A stretch of DNA of 64,000 nt, from assembly GCA_026027325.1 (NCBI GenBank), contig JAMSLZ010000006.1, positions 1,736,001 through 1,800,000 on the forward strand. Reading direction: 5' to 3'. Numbering within the stretch: the first letter of the stretch is position 1; every line of letters starts with the position of its first letter. Below are positions 23,066 to 34,297 of this stretch, piece by piece. Below the pieces are notes generated by a model. The model was not told the origin of the DNA and did no database searches. It saw only the letters and a program-made list of their open reading frames with translations. Position numbers and translations under genes: made by a program. This stretch comes from Actinomucor elegans. Lineage: Eukaryota > Mucoromycota > Mucoromycetes > Mucorales > Mucoraceae.

Positions 23066-23434
23066 TTATTCAAAAGACCAAGTAATAGGTATGCGACCAT
23101 CCGAGAGTTTAGCTAGCTTGGCAAAAGCAGCTCTACTCATATCAATATCTCCTTCAGAACATCCAGGACAGGTATCTACGACTTTGAGTGATACAGAAAC
23201 ACCGTTTTTACCTTTTACAAGGATGGATTTACCACAGTAAGAATTTCCCGTCATCAACAAAGCAGAGATAGCAGCCACCATTTGCTTATCATTGTTTGTG
23301 GTGCCGCAGGACCCATGACCTACATCGTAAAATGTGCCTTGTCCAGACCTAGATCCACGAGCCTCAAGGACAGGAGCTGTTTGAACCAAAGTAACAGCAA
23401 AGACTACCATAAGAGCAGTTAAAATGCGCATCAT
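23066..23434 (-). CDS. small secreted RlpA-like double-psi beta-barrel (barwin/expansin-like) protein
   Basis: Single exon, 122 residues. The start is placed at the first of two adjacent Met (MMRILTALMVVFAVTLVQTA), because it opens a typical signal peptide with cleavage likely after about residue 19-26; upstream in-frame sequence is not signal-like. The mature part is a double-psi beta-barrel: GQGTFYDVGHGSCG, DKQMVAAIS, CGKSILVKG, VSLKVVDTCPGC and DMSRAAFAKLA. The conserved Asp of VVDTCPGC and the Cys pairs are present. Such proteins are common in fungal secretomes (cerato-platanin/barwin-like, papain-inhibitor or expansin-related); the function is unproven. A TATAAAAA element lies about 130 nt upstream. 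Confidence 0.88.
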   Translation of the reverse strand: MMRILTALMVVFAVTLVQTAPVLEARGSRSGQGTFYDVGHGSCGTTNNDKQMVAAISALLMTGNSYCGKSILVKGKNGVSVSLKVVDTCPGCSEGDIDMSRAAFAKLAKLSDGRIPITWSFE

Positions 23435-23559
23435 TGTAATTAGATAAATATAAGTGATTGATAAAAGAAACGTCCAGCGTTTGGAGATAGGACACAAAAT
23501 ATAGACTAAATCAGGTTTGTAAGAAAGAAGGTGCGTTGAAAGATAAATTGTTCTCAAGA

Positions 23560-23570
23560 GTTTTTATAAT
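23560..23570 (-). promoter_or_regulatory. TATA-like element upstream of the RlpA-like gene
   Basis: On the minus strand the sequence reads ATTATAAAAACTC, about 130 nt upstream of the ATG. This is a plausible core promoter for a regulated secreted protein. Confidence 0.35.
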
Positions 23571-25759
23571 GGGTTCAGATACATCAAGGGTTTCGATAAG
23601 TATCTGATAAAGAAGCCTTAGGATCCGTATGTATGTACCACCGTTGCCTTAGGGGCGACTAAACTAATAGCACTAAAAAACAAATGGCTCAAAGGGTAAA
23701 AGCTTTCTAGTTGGATTACATTGCTTATGTCAATAATCTATATGTATACCTATGCTATGTATGCTTTGAACTTGAACAAATGCCAGCACAACTGTAAATA
23801 GTTATCTATAATAATGAAAAAGAAAAACTGCTGTATTTTTCTGAGTTTTACTTGCATTGCAACAAACTTCTTGGCCCTAGGCAAATCACTCTGCGTTATG
23901 TGTACCTCCGTCTAGACATCCACCATCACAGAATGCCATCGATCGCGTAATACTTTACGTTTACCGCTCATCCATTTGCAGTTGAAATAGCTTAAGTATA
24001 ACCATTTTTTTTCTTTACATGTTCTAGTGACTAGATTTAGGCTTCTGTAAATTTACCTCTTTTTTTTTCCTAATAACTTTTAAACTTTGTAGTAAAAGAT
24101 GTATCAGATCTAGAGACATGCAATGAAGAGCTTTAAATGCGTTCAGCTTTTCTATTCTTATTCTTTGCTATAGACATGAAAAGCAAGGCTTTTCTGCCCT
24201 CCAGTAAGCTATTATTTTTTTTCTATAGCTAGTATATATATATATATATATATATTGCTTGGTAAGAGTTCTATGTATACGTTTATATGTCATTATGCCT
24301 TGTGTGAACTGCATACCTAAATTCTATATTGTGGTTCTTACAGATGATCCTGCTTTTTTATGCATTAAACAAAGTTATTTTCTTTTGCTTGCATACCTGT
24401 ATAGAAACATTTTTTACGGCTTCTTAAACCCAACTGTAGCTCATCTATGTACCTCGATAGAAGCCAACAATAGTGAAGCCTCCCATCAGCTCCAATAATA
24501 TAACTTCATCTTTTGAAAAAAAAAAAAAAAAAAAAAAAAAGGCGGTATTCGATGTTCAAATATGCATGCAAACCATTACAAAACGCCTCAAGTCGATAAA
24601 AAAAGGGAATATATGATGCTTATTACGTGTCGGCCTTGAGATGCAGACGAACAAGATCAATATAGTACATGTATATCTAGTAATAAAAGCATCCGAGTAT
24701 ATAAATATTGTATGTAGAGAAAGAAAGTTTATTACTACTATTGTCAGCGGCGATCTATTTACTAAAGCTGGAAACAGCATTAAAACAGAAAGCTACTATA
24801 CTAGAATCGCAAGATGCGGGGTAATATTTACAATGTGGAGTTTGAATAGTACTGTTATTTTGTTAGTCGATTCACTACATGATCCTCTACCAATTTTGGT
24901 TCCATGTCGCATCCAGTAACTAGTGCATATTCTGGATGAGCAGTGAATTTATCAGAACCATTATTTGGATGAGATTGAGAAAATGCATTGTCTTCAAATG
25001 ATGAACTGTCAATTGTATGCAAATTTATAATAGATCTGCGGATCTCAACGATCTTGATCAAATTTCGCATTCAATGTGGATTACCTCATCCGTTGAAAGA
25101 GCAATCTGGCTCCAACATTCTTGCTGCGTTTATTATGTTCTCTGAATTTGTACATTTATACTTTTTGTTAGTTCAAAGACTTCCATATCTTTAGTCACTG
25201 ATAATAAAACGCTGTGGTTTCAAGTAGCTAATGATGTATCGGCCCTTGCAATCCTTTGCTTGGGAAGCAGTTTATAGAGTGATGGGATTGAAAAATTATC
25301 TTGCGTCCTTGATCAGTGAGATTGAACGATATGATACAACGGGGGGGGGGGAGGCAATATGAGCAACATAAAAGAAGTTGGCTAGAATGCTCAACAGCTA
25401 TATTTAGTAATATGTTTTGGGAGGCGTGAGTTGCATCCCTTTTGGAAATGAAGAAAAATAAAGGCCCAAGTTATTATGAATATACCTGTAATTCTGTCTA
25501 ATAGAGTATTAGAAAGAACAGAATTCTCCTAAGAGTCAGTAGATACAATATATTTACTTATTGTTGATCTAGACACAACTTATGTAGCTCCAACAGACAC
25601 CATGAAGATATTCAAATGCCAGTATGCGTTTAGTTGGCTGTAACATATTAACCTGTGTTGATATATAATTATGAGTCAGACCTTTTATTAAAGTATAATA
25701 AATATAATTTGATTCATTTGGAAGATTCATTGAAACAGTAAATTAAATGACTACGAGAT
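23571..25759. other. gene-free stretch
   Basis: No gene is supported; ORFs of 63-92 codons lack coding character. It contains a (TA) microsatellite at about 24233-24254, an A25 run at 24516-24540 and a G10 run at about 25342-25351. The segment before the A25 run (CAACTGTAGCTCATCTATG) loosely resembles the A box of the element near 10880, but no second box is evident. Confidence 0.45.
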
Positions 25760-27001
25760 TTAGAAATGAGGTAGCCAATTTACAGTACTCGGGTACTTTT
25801 GTTCAGTTGTGGCGCTTAAGCAAGAACAAACTATCAATGCAGTCAACAAACCTCCCGTAAAGGTTGTTATAAAGTATACAAGTATGCTGGGGGTTTGAAT
25901 ATAAACTCGTAATACGATGCTTCTTTCCGAGAAATTTGCAAAATATAATTCGAACAGGTTGACAACGAGCCAAACGGTATGTAATGATAATAGCAGTGTG
26001 TCATTTTTGTTGATATAAATTAGCAACGGAATCATTAAGCATATAGGTATCCATAAAAAAATTGGTATTAGTCTACAGCCCCAGCTATGGGGGTTTCGAA
26101 AATACCTATGGATACGGAAGCGCAATGTCGGATATGACAAACCACTGGAGTTCCTTTGATATTTTTTCAATTCTTTTCTGGGTATACATACGACAGGTTT
26201 ACAATGATAAGCTGGATCAAATGCTTCTCTAATGATCACACAGAGCAGCATATAACTTGTGTACATTGATAAAACGTCCATTGTGTGTACTGCATCGATA
26301 TTTTGTAAGCGCATACATGATATGACTATTGTTGAAACACACTGCACTGCGCCAAATAAGCAACTCATGGTGCTTTTCATAGAATACATCCCGTCAAAGG
26401 CAAGGTTACTAATATAAGCTTCATCTGGTGGAGCATGTACTCGAAAAGATCCTTTCATGATTTTTTTAGGCCAGTATTTTGGAATCCATATCTTCGGTAG
26501 TAATTTAGTCGTTACAGATTCTGTTTTATACCAGTAATCACAGACAATTATTGGGTCGTTGTTGTCTTCACCTTGTTGCGTGGTCATTAAAGATCCGTTT
26601 GAATCATTATCTTGATCAAATTCTTCTTGAGAATCATAGCCGATGAAATATTCTGCATTGGACAATAGACGAATATGTTTGTAAGGCATACCCTTACTTG
26701 TGCCCTCGATTAGATTGACTAGAGCATCAAATGCACGATCGACAACAAACTTTGGAAGATATATCAGTAGTATAATAGCTTCAAAATAGGTTCTCCGAGT
26801 GGGAGCAGCTATACCTTTTTTTATTAGCGCTTTGTCCATGTCAATTTCTGATGCTCTCTTAACGTCATCAGATACACCAAGCAATACCATAGTAATGAGA
26901 TTAGAGATAATTGTAGTCAAAATTGTAGTGACATTTCTTTCATAAGATATATCCATGTTGTATGTGTAATAATAAGAAAAAGAGGCAACTAGTCTTAACA
27001 C
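25760..27001 (-). CDS. orphan multi-pass membrane protein
   Basis: An uninterrupted frame of 413 codons on the minus strand; an in-frame Met at 26956 (MDISYERNV) is an equally good start. I do not recognise the family. About seven hydrophobic helices are visible, at roughly residues 26-44, 70-87, 212-233, 246-262, 312-334, 338-356 and 372-395. A hydrophilic loop of about 110 residues (about 100-205) lies between helices 2 and 3 and contains acidic runs (SQEEFDQDNDSNG) and a Lys/Trp/Pro-rich part (KIWIPKYWPKK). It stands alone in a gene-poor region. It has no introns, unusual for a gene this long here, which could mean recent acquisition, retroposition or a lineage-specific gene. The length of the open frame is strong evidence that it is real. 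Confidence 0.65.
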   Translation of the reverse strand: MLRLVASFSYYYTYNMDISYERNVTTILTTIISNLITMVLLGVSDDVKRASEIDMDKALIKKGIAAPTRRTYFEAIILLIYLPKFVVDRAFDALVNLIEGTSKGMPYKHIRLLSNAEYFIGYDSQEEFDQDNDSNGSLMTTQQGEDNNDPIIVCDYWYKTESVTTKLLPKIWIPKYWPKKIMKGSFRVHAPPDEAYISNLAFDGMYSMKSTMSCLFGAVQCVSTIVISCMRLQNIDAVHTMDVLSMYTSYMLLCVIIREAFDPAYHCKPVVCIPRKELKKYQRNSSGLSYPTLRFRIHRYFRNPHSWGCRLIPIFLWIPICLMIPLLIYINKNDTLLLSLHTVWLVVNLFELYFANFSERSIVLRVYIQTPSILVYFITTFTGGLLTALIVCSCLSATTEQKYPSTVNWLPHF

Positions 27002-29974
27002 TCATTTATGAGTATCCAGATTAAATAAGTCACACAGGGCTGATATAGGTTCTATTGCACATAACACTGTGGTTCTAATCATCCTGATATATTAGTTTGC
27101 AACAGCACTATACCTATTTGAAATAAGTTTCTGGCTCAAGAAACAAGTGTGGATAAATTTGTTGACTGTCACACAAGAAAGTAAATAATTCGAGTTTCGA
27201 TCCAAAACTCATATATTATCGATTAAATGACTTGATTCTAGAACCTTTCTGTAGAAGCCAAGTCGTCCTACATGGATTGTTTTATAATTGAGCAGAGCTC
27301 TGGCCTCTTTTAATAAGATGAGGATGCTGGTAGATATAACTGCTCATCCTGAGCATGGAATACTAATTAGATGTGAGATGTGTAATGCGTGTCAGTTTTC
27401 ACGTTACTAACTACATAATGCCATCATCAAGGATAGGATGTATCTTGACTGTCCTACCTCACAATAAGATATGCAAGAACCCAGCTCAAGTAACCTAACG
27501 TTTAGTCATATAGTATATATGATCATTCTTAGAGTACAATTGAAAGACCTTGGTCTTTTAGCCTATATAATAAAATACAATCCCACGTTCTTTGTGATCC
27601 TATTCCTATTGTACCTTTATTATTGTTATTTATTTTAGATACCCAGGATTCTCAATGTGAGCACGATCGGTGGAGATATCTACTGTAAATCTAGTTTTCA
27701 ATAAGATGCAAGCCTTTGACACTGCTCCTCATGAATACAATTTTTCACTCTACTCGGACAATTATTGAAGCAAATGCAGCAACTCATTGTTAGTATGTAT
27801 GGTCCTTATCTGATGCGAATTTTTATCAGGTTCTCCTGAGGAATTGAATATAAAAATCTAATGGATCATTAAATGCAATTTGTATAAAGCATATGTACTT
27901 TACTGACTTTGCATATTGACTATAATAATTACTACATTTCTCGGCTTATTCATATCGTATTAGATGAATAATATTTGTTAAGAACAAACTGCTGTATCTA
28001 TTAAAAAAAACAGCATCAAAATAAAATACAGTCAGTATATCGTAAAGACGAATAGCGAATGTGTGCAAAAAATCTATATAGTCAGTAAAGGGCAGTGGAT
28101 TTTTCAACCGATCCCGATTAGACATCATATTTCAATCGTATACCATGCCCAAAATGAACCGCTGCACTGGTTTTTTTATTTTATCTTTTCAATTATTGAT
28201 GAAAGCACGTTAAAACGAAAACAATATAGACCTGTAACTTTTTTACTCTAAAATAAGACTATACGGCTCTTATTCTCTACTCGCATTATGGAGTCTCAGA
28301 GCATAGGTCCTAGGGTGCGTTCTTTATATTTAATAATACCAAGTGCTTAGCATCCAAATTTGGCATGATAAACGCCGTCGGCTGATCTTGCATGATGAAT
28401 CTAGTTTGTCTAGACGTTGACCATCAATCTTTTTTTTTTTTTTCCTATTTGACAAAAAGCAGTTGTTTTTGTTTCAAAGGTTCAATTCATCTTGTCACCA
28501 TGCATTATTCACTTCAATTTATTTGTATTATATGTTGGAGACACTTATAATGTCAATAATAAACAAGATAACAAATCAGTTTTTATGACAGACAACGACT
28601 GCTGCGACATTTATTCTGCCTGAAATGGTGTTTTATTAATTGTTTTTGTGAGTAAAGCATGCATTTGGCAATATCTAACCTACTCTCTCGCTATTGATAC
28701 TTTTTTTCCCCTTAATAAGGACGCATCCATTTATTCAAAATTAAGCTCACTCAAGCAAAAGCAGCTATATATACTCTATCCAGCATTCAACCAATCTGAT
28801 GTTTTCGGTCTAGGTATCGGACAACTTGAATTCATACCGAAATAGATATGTTCAATCATGCAACAGTAAAAATTGCAACATTTGAAGATTTCACCAAAGT
28901 AACCTCTGATAATCTTTCTTACAAAGTCGCTTAAAGAAACAAGGTTGGATATCTCATATAGGCTGTGTTGTCTAAAAGGCAGGTCCCTCTTTACTGCACT
29001 TGTCTTTTGCCAAATGATCAAGCAATATCTGCCCTTACAAACGCATTTGAATGTTCTCAAAGACCTTTAAAGGGATTGTTTAGATGCAAAACAATGCTAA
29101 TGTCAGTGAAAACGCTTTCTTTTAGGTACATAAAGAAAAAGATATATGCTGTTGAGGTAATCGTACAACAGTATTGCAGTTTATGATGGTAGTGAACTTC
29201 TGATTTTTCATCTTTTTTTATGGGTATTTGATAAATAGCAGTTTTGCGGTGAACTCTGTTAAATATTGCGTCTGATAAAGCGACTTTTATGTTTGGCATG
29301 AGTCAAAAGCTTAACACATGGGCTGTGTTTGATTATTATATATTTCTTAGAATTTTTTAGTAACTAAACACTCGTTTCACATAATCAAAAAGTGGGCGTA
29401 GTATTGCTAATCAAGAGTCGTCAAAAAATCTACTTTCTTGCAAGATAAATCATCGAATCAAGAAAATAAAGCTATTCATTCGGCTGCTCTTCTGCCGAAA
29501 CAAAACGATAATAACATGGCTGATTTTTTGCCAACGTTTCACCAACAAATATGAAAGCGCATGTTAGTTTAGTCAAAGTGTTTTTTTATATAACATTGTC
29601 AAACAGAGCACTATAGAAGCACGTATGCAATACAAATATAGCATGGTGGTATTGATGGAGCGACTCTTGGTGCAGCTCATCTAATACTTGCCAGCATAGA
29701 AAAGGATATATTTTTATTACGTCTCCTATTGGCATATGCTTAACCCCATTAAAAGGATCTTGATCTAAATGCAAAAGCAAGTACAAGTATGGTTGGGGAT
29801 GGTCAAAGTAGCACAAGCATTGCCTCTTTAAGCAAAAGGCGACTGTCAATGATGAATCAAAAAATCTAATTCCAGAAATACAAACGACAGCCTTTCGTTT
29901 GCAGTTATCTAATTGACTGATTTATAATGTTTTGGTGTCTTGGTTAGTTGTATACATAGACTGAGTGTGCGAAA

Positions 29975-30017
<43 letters not shown>

Positions 30018-31233
30018 GCACGAACAGCAGTTTATGATCTTGTAACTATTGATTGTAGCTACACTGACACAAGCCCACATTTAACAGATCTAGTTTACTT
30101 GAACATGCCTGAGGTTACTTGTACTATATAATGCGTCTTTGGGTTTATCTCAGTATATAAGAGATGCAAAATCGAGTCTTTCCAACCAGAGAAACGCTGC
30201 ACTAGTACTAAATCCAAAGTACATACATTTCATTGGCTATCGATGAATAAAAGTGATGCGTGGTAAAACATCACAGCACCTTGCTGTATATTAGGAATCA
30301 ACAGAGATTATTCAATGGCTTTCATAGGAAATAGGGATGAAATCAATCTTGTTTTAATACAATACGTCTACAGTAATATATTGACGTTGGCAGGTGTTAT
30401 GAGGTTATCAGCGCAGTAAAGCGGCGTTTGAATCCAGACGAAATTTGATTGCTGAGGATAGCCTACGATACCCCATCAATAAATCACATCTTGCTCAATA
30501 GTGGGTCGAGGTAGATGCTTTGCTTCCGGGAAAATGACAGAAAAAAGCGTGCTTTTTCCAATGCACCTGCTTTGATAATGATAAATCAATGGAGGCAAGT
30601 GTCACAAGTAAAGAAAGAAACATGACGCATTTTGAGTACGATTACACTGGTTAAAAGTGATTACAAAAGTTTGCTTACAAATAGTTATCATCAGAAATAA
30701 ACTTGCAAAGAGAGATCAAGAGGATGATCATTGTGCATATACCTCGGGATCAGATTCCCTTCTTTTTGGCGGGAAAAAAAATACGCTTAGAACCTGTTTG
30801 TTTATTTGTAATAAGAAAGAGAAATTACACATGCTTCATAGCAATAAAATAAAAAAAGACTGGTCTTATTTAGAAGAATATGAATTACATAAGGCAATTG
30901 AAAAATAATGGTGTTATAATCTACATTTGCAAAACGCGTGTTTATTTCAAACGAAATCAATGTCTCTTCTGTTTGATATCCTAACTTTTTGACACAATGC
31001 TAACTATTGGGTCTTTCTTTCTTATTCTTTTTTTACGCACTTTATAGATTTATAGATGTGTCACTTCTTGATAAAATCTCATTATAAAGACATATGAAAT
31101 TGTTGGAAACATAATTCACGTGTCAGTCTATTATATATATATAATAGTGTAAAAAATCTTTTTTTTTTTTTTTTTTTTTTTTCTTTTGAACTTTTTTTTC
31201 ATCCCATTCTATATGATATACACTACAGTTTAA
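27002..31233. other. gene desert of about 4.2 kb
   Basis: No coding region is supported. All ORFs are under 95 codons, mostly antisense pairs in AT-rich DNA. It contains T-runs (28430-28443), an A38 run (29978-30015), a palindromic TATTATATATATATAATA (about 31128-31145) and a T24 run (31159-31182) just ahead of the next gene. An isolated TATA-like GCCTATATAATAAAAT at about 27560-27575 has no ORF behind it. The stretch could hold decayed elements or noncoding transcripts that I cannot recognise. Confidence 0.45.
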
Positions 31234-32163
31234 ATGGTAAACGCCAAAGAATTCTGCGATCCTTTATATCAATCAACGAATTCATACGACTCTTGTATAA
31301 CAGACGAAGGATATCATACAGACGATAAGCCAAGCAACACTTCAAAACATTCAAATCAACATGAAATACCCATTCTAAAAAGCAATCAGACAATGTAAGC
31401 TTCCATTTACTTGTGAAAGTCTAAATGTCAATTAACAAAACTCCTTAGTCAAATTTCTTATTCACGTACTACATATACCCTTACATTATCTATTATTTTA
31501 TTATCTATTCATATTATATTACAACAACCCTTCCCTTGGGCTCATACATTTCCACCCATCTTTATACTCTTTCATCTATCATTCCACATCACTCATATAC
31601 TCGCACATCGGTTCAATTGGCTCAATATCGAAAGACATTGTGTAGTTTACGGCACTTGGTTATATTGGACAGGCTGGCTACTTGGCCATTTTTTATTCTC
31701 AGAACGCCTTTTGTTTGTGCACTTTGATGTAACAGTCATCTTGTTCTGGCTCTTGATGCTTGAGCGACGAAATGCTTGGGGTATCATTGTTTGGGAATTC
31801 GTCAGTAAGCTAGATCAGAACTTGAACGCGTCCTCATTCAACTCAAGGCCTTTGAAACTATGGGAGCTGGGCAGTTTTCGACTCTTGGTTTTTCGTATCT
31901 GGTGTCTATTGGGCACTGGTAGCTTTTGGGGTCTCTTGTATATCTTTTTAGCAAAATGGGATGGTTTTGCTTTTAAATACCTTTTGCAATTACATCATAT
32001 TATGAAACTGTTGCTGGTCAGCACGTTTGGTGGCTTAATGATGATCGTCTTTTGGAGCTTTTGGACGTTTCAGTACAAAGGCGTCTTGTGGCAAAAAGAA
32101 TTAAAGAAGGGCATCATTGTATGGTACAGTGAAGGCCTAGCGCATGCTGCTGAAGTCTTATAA
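31234..32163 (+). CDS. uncharacterised multi-pass membrane protein (291 residues)
   Basis: Two exons, 31234-31394 and 31449-32163, joined GT-AG in phase 2 (QT-I-QISYSR), giving 291 residues. The N-terminal 55 residues are polar (MVNAKEFCDPLYQSTNSYD). The remainder has about six hydrophobic segments: TLTLSIILLSIHIIL; FILFHLSFHITHIL; GTWLYWTGWLLGHFLF; LLFVHFDVTVILFWLLML; FRLLVFRIWCLLGTGSFWGLLY; LLLVSTFGGLMMIVFWSFWT. It has many Trp and His. I do not recognise the family. The C-terminus (LKKGIIVWYSEGLAHAAEVL) is polar. The intron has a good donor (GTAAGC), and the frame is open only across it. Confidence 0.7.
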
Positions 32164-33224
32164 TTGTACATCATTCTCAAAATAAAATAACGTTTTTATT
32201 CAATCCATTTCATTTACTACTAAATGAGCAATCTTTCATGTAATGAACACAATTTTTGATTGGCCATGAATGGCTAATTATAAATTTTTGGTGAGTGGGT
32301 AGGTGGCTGAAACGTATAGGTAGCAAAAGAAACAAATACTTCCTTTGTCACTTCAAAACGAGCTTTGTATAATGGCCATACCACACATACTATAAGTACT
32401 ATGGAAAATTTTAGCGAACAATTAAATCAGATATTCAGTAGTGTAAAGACCTTGTCAACTTGGGTATAAAGTTTTGACTCTAGTCGAATTCTATTTGTTA
32501 TGCAGAAAGCCAACTTTTATATATATATATATTTGTGCGAAATAAACTGTAAATCACTAATAAATACTACAAATCCTAGCAAATGTTTAAGTATTACAAG
32601 TGGATCTCTAAAAGAAATTCTGTAGGAAACAGATAGGGTCAGAGTTTTCGGAAATCAGGGATTCGGATGATAAAATAACTAGCGGCAAATAAACCAGAAA
32701 AAAATTAAGGTACAAGATCATCTTGCTGAACTGTCATTGTTTTGTAGCTTTTTAAACAGTGAAACATTTCAAGTGGCACAACGCTTATTAATGGAATCTG
32801 TATATAGTGCCATTCTACATTGAATGGTGTAGATATATTCTTACATTGTATATTAAAAGTTGGGTTTATACTTGATTTCTGTACGACTGTGTGTTTTCGA
32901 TGTTTTTAATCCGAGCATACCATAGCGAAAAAAAAAAAAAAAAAAATCATATCTGTATACCCAAAGACAGAGTCAACAAATCGAATCAGAGTTTATATCT
33001 TGAAAGAGCCTTTCTAACCTACCCCTCAAATGTTGAATTTCGCAAAGCAAAAGGTATACCTTTTGAGCACCGAAGGCCCAGTTCAATAACACATGGTTAT
33101 TGCCGTAATGAACTCAAGGCTGAGTTCATAACTATATAAGTGCCTGAGAGAACAAGTTTCCTTTCTATACATATACCCTTTCCTCTCTTTTTTTTTCTAC
33201 CTTTTTTGTCACTGAATCGAGCCC
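32164..33224. other. intergenic region
   Basis: I see no gene. It is AT-rich with a (TA)n run at about 32519-32531 and an A15-18 run at about 32928-32946. The last 60 nt before MOB2 are pyrimidine-rich (CCCTTTCCTCTCTTTTTTTT). Confidence 0.45.
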
Positions 33225-34067
33225 ATGAGTTTTCTTAATTTCAGGTATATATAGATAGTAAGCAGCAATTGGTGTTGTGTTGATTCGTTTTCAATAATAG
33301 CTTGGGTGGAAAGAAGAGTAAATTAGCCAAGTTAAAGTCTTCATCAACTTCGCCAAGCTCTGTAAATTCAGATGCGAAACCATTGTTTCTAAGTAATCCA
33401 TATGTGACTCACATGCTAGTCAAAGGCAATTTCAAAACAATTACTGAATTGCCTAAATACATTGATGTCAACGAATGGCTCGCGTTTAATAGTAAGTTTC
33501 AGCATAGACCAAAAAATAAGTTGGATATACTAAAACAATACCTGTAGCCTTCGAATTCTTTAATCATATCAATATGTTTTATGGTTCCATTACAGATTTT
33601 TGTACGCCTCAGCAATGTCCAACCATGTCTGCTGGGCCAGGGTAAGTACGTGAACAGGGTGTGATGCTTCTGAACCAACACTGTTTCTTAGAAATGAGTA
33701 TCCTTGGGTTGACGCGTCCTCGAAAAAGATCAAATTATCAGCACCACAGTATATCGATTATATGGCTTCCAGCATACAGAACATGATGGCAGATGAGACG
33801 CTATTTCCTACAAAAGCAGGTAGAGACTTTCCCAAAGAGTTTCCCCAGTTGGTGAGACGGATATTTGGACAATTGTTTCGGTTATTTGCGCATATATACC
33901 ACCATCATTATGATAAGATTCTATCATTACACGAAGAACCTCATTTGAATTCGTTATTTGCCCATTTCATATCATTTGCAAAGGAGTTTGACTTGTTGGA
34001 TAAGAAAGAGATTCAACCATTGCAAGAGCTGATTGATATTATGATGAAAGATGGCATTATCTCTTGA
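33225..34067 (+). CDS. MOB2: MOB2-type kinase activator (RAM/MOR network)
   Basis: Four exons: 33225-33244, 33301-33491, 33548-33641 and 33692-34067, giving 226 residues. The first exon codes only for MSFLNF plus two bases. The Mob/phocein fold is complete: LPKYIDVNEWLAFN, FEFFNHINMFYGSITDFC, SAGPGNEYPWVD, QYIDYMASSIQNMM, ETLFPTKAG and LFAHIYHHHYDKI. The segment PYVTHMLVKGNFKTITELPK and AHFISFAKEFDLLDKKE place it with Mob2 rather than Mob1. Unlike budding-yeast Mob2, it keeps the zinc Cys pair (FCTPQQCP) and the His pair. Mob2 activates Orb6/Cbk1 NDR kinases in polarised growth. An alternative AG inside FYGSIT (ACAG at 33592-33595) was rejected because it would delete the conserved helix. Confidence 0.93.
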
Positions 34068-34160
34068 AAGAAAGTCACAAGTAGCATGTAAAAGCACAGA
34101 CACACTTACATGAAATGTTTTTGTTACACTCATCAAGCCTTTTCTTTTTTGAATAAACGC

Positions 34161-34161
<1 letters not shown>

Positions 34162-34192
<31 letters not shown>
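34162..34192 (+). repeat. T31 homopolymer upstream of the MAPKKK gene
   Basis: 31 consecutive T end about 105 nt before the MAPKKK start codon, followed by a C10 run (34211-34220) and further pyrimidine tracts. It probably lies in the promoter or 5' UTR. Confidence 0.9.
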
Positions 34193-34195
<3 letters not shown>

Positions 34196-34297
34196 CCTAT
34201 TTTGTAATATCCCCCCCCCCTTTGCTTGTTATCCCTTTTTCATTAAATCTCCCTCTGGACATTATCCATTCTTTTTTTCTTTTCTTTCTGTTATACT

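Noticed and set aside
33596..33641. Alternative MOB2 exon starting at the ACAG just before ATTTTTGTACG
   Set aside because: It would delete the conserved FEFFNHINMFYGSIT helix. The acceptor at 33547 keeps it and preserves frame.
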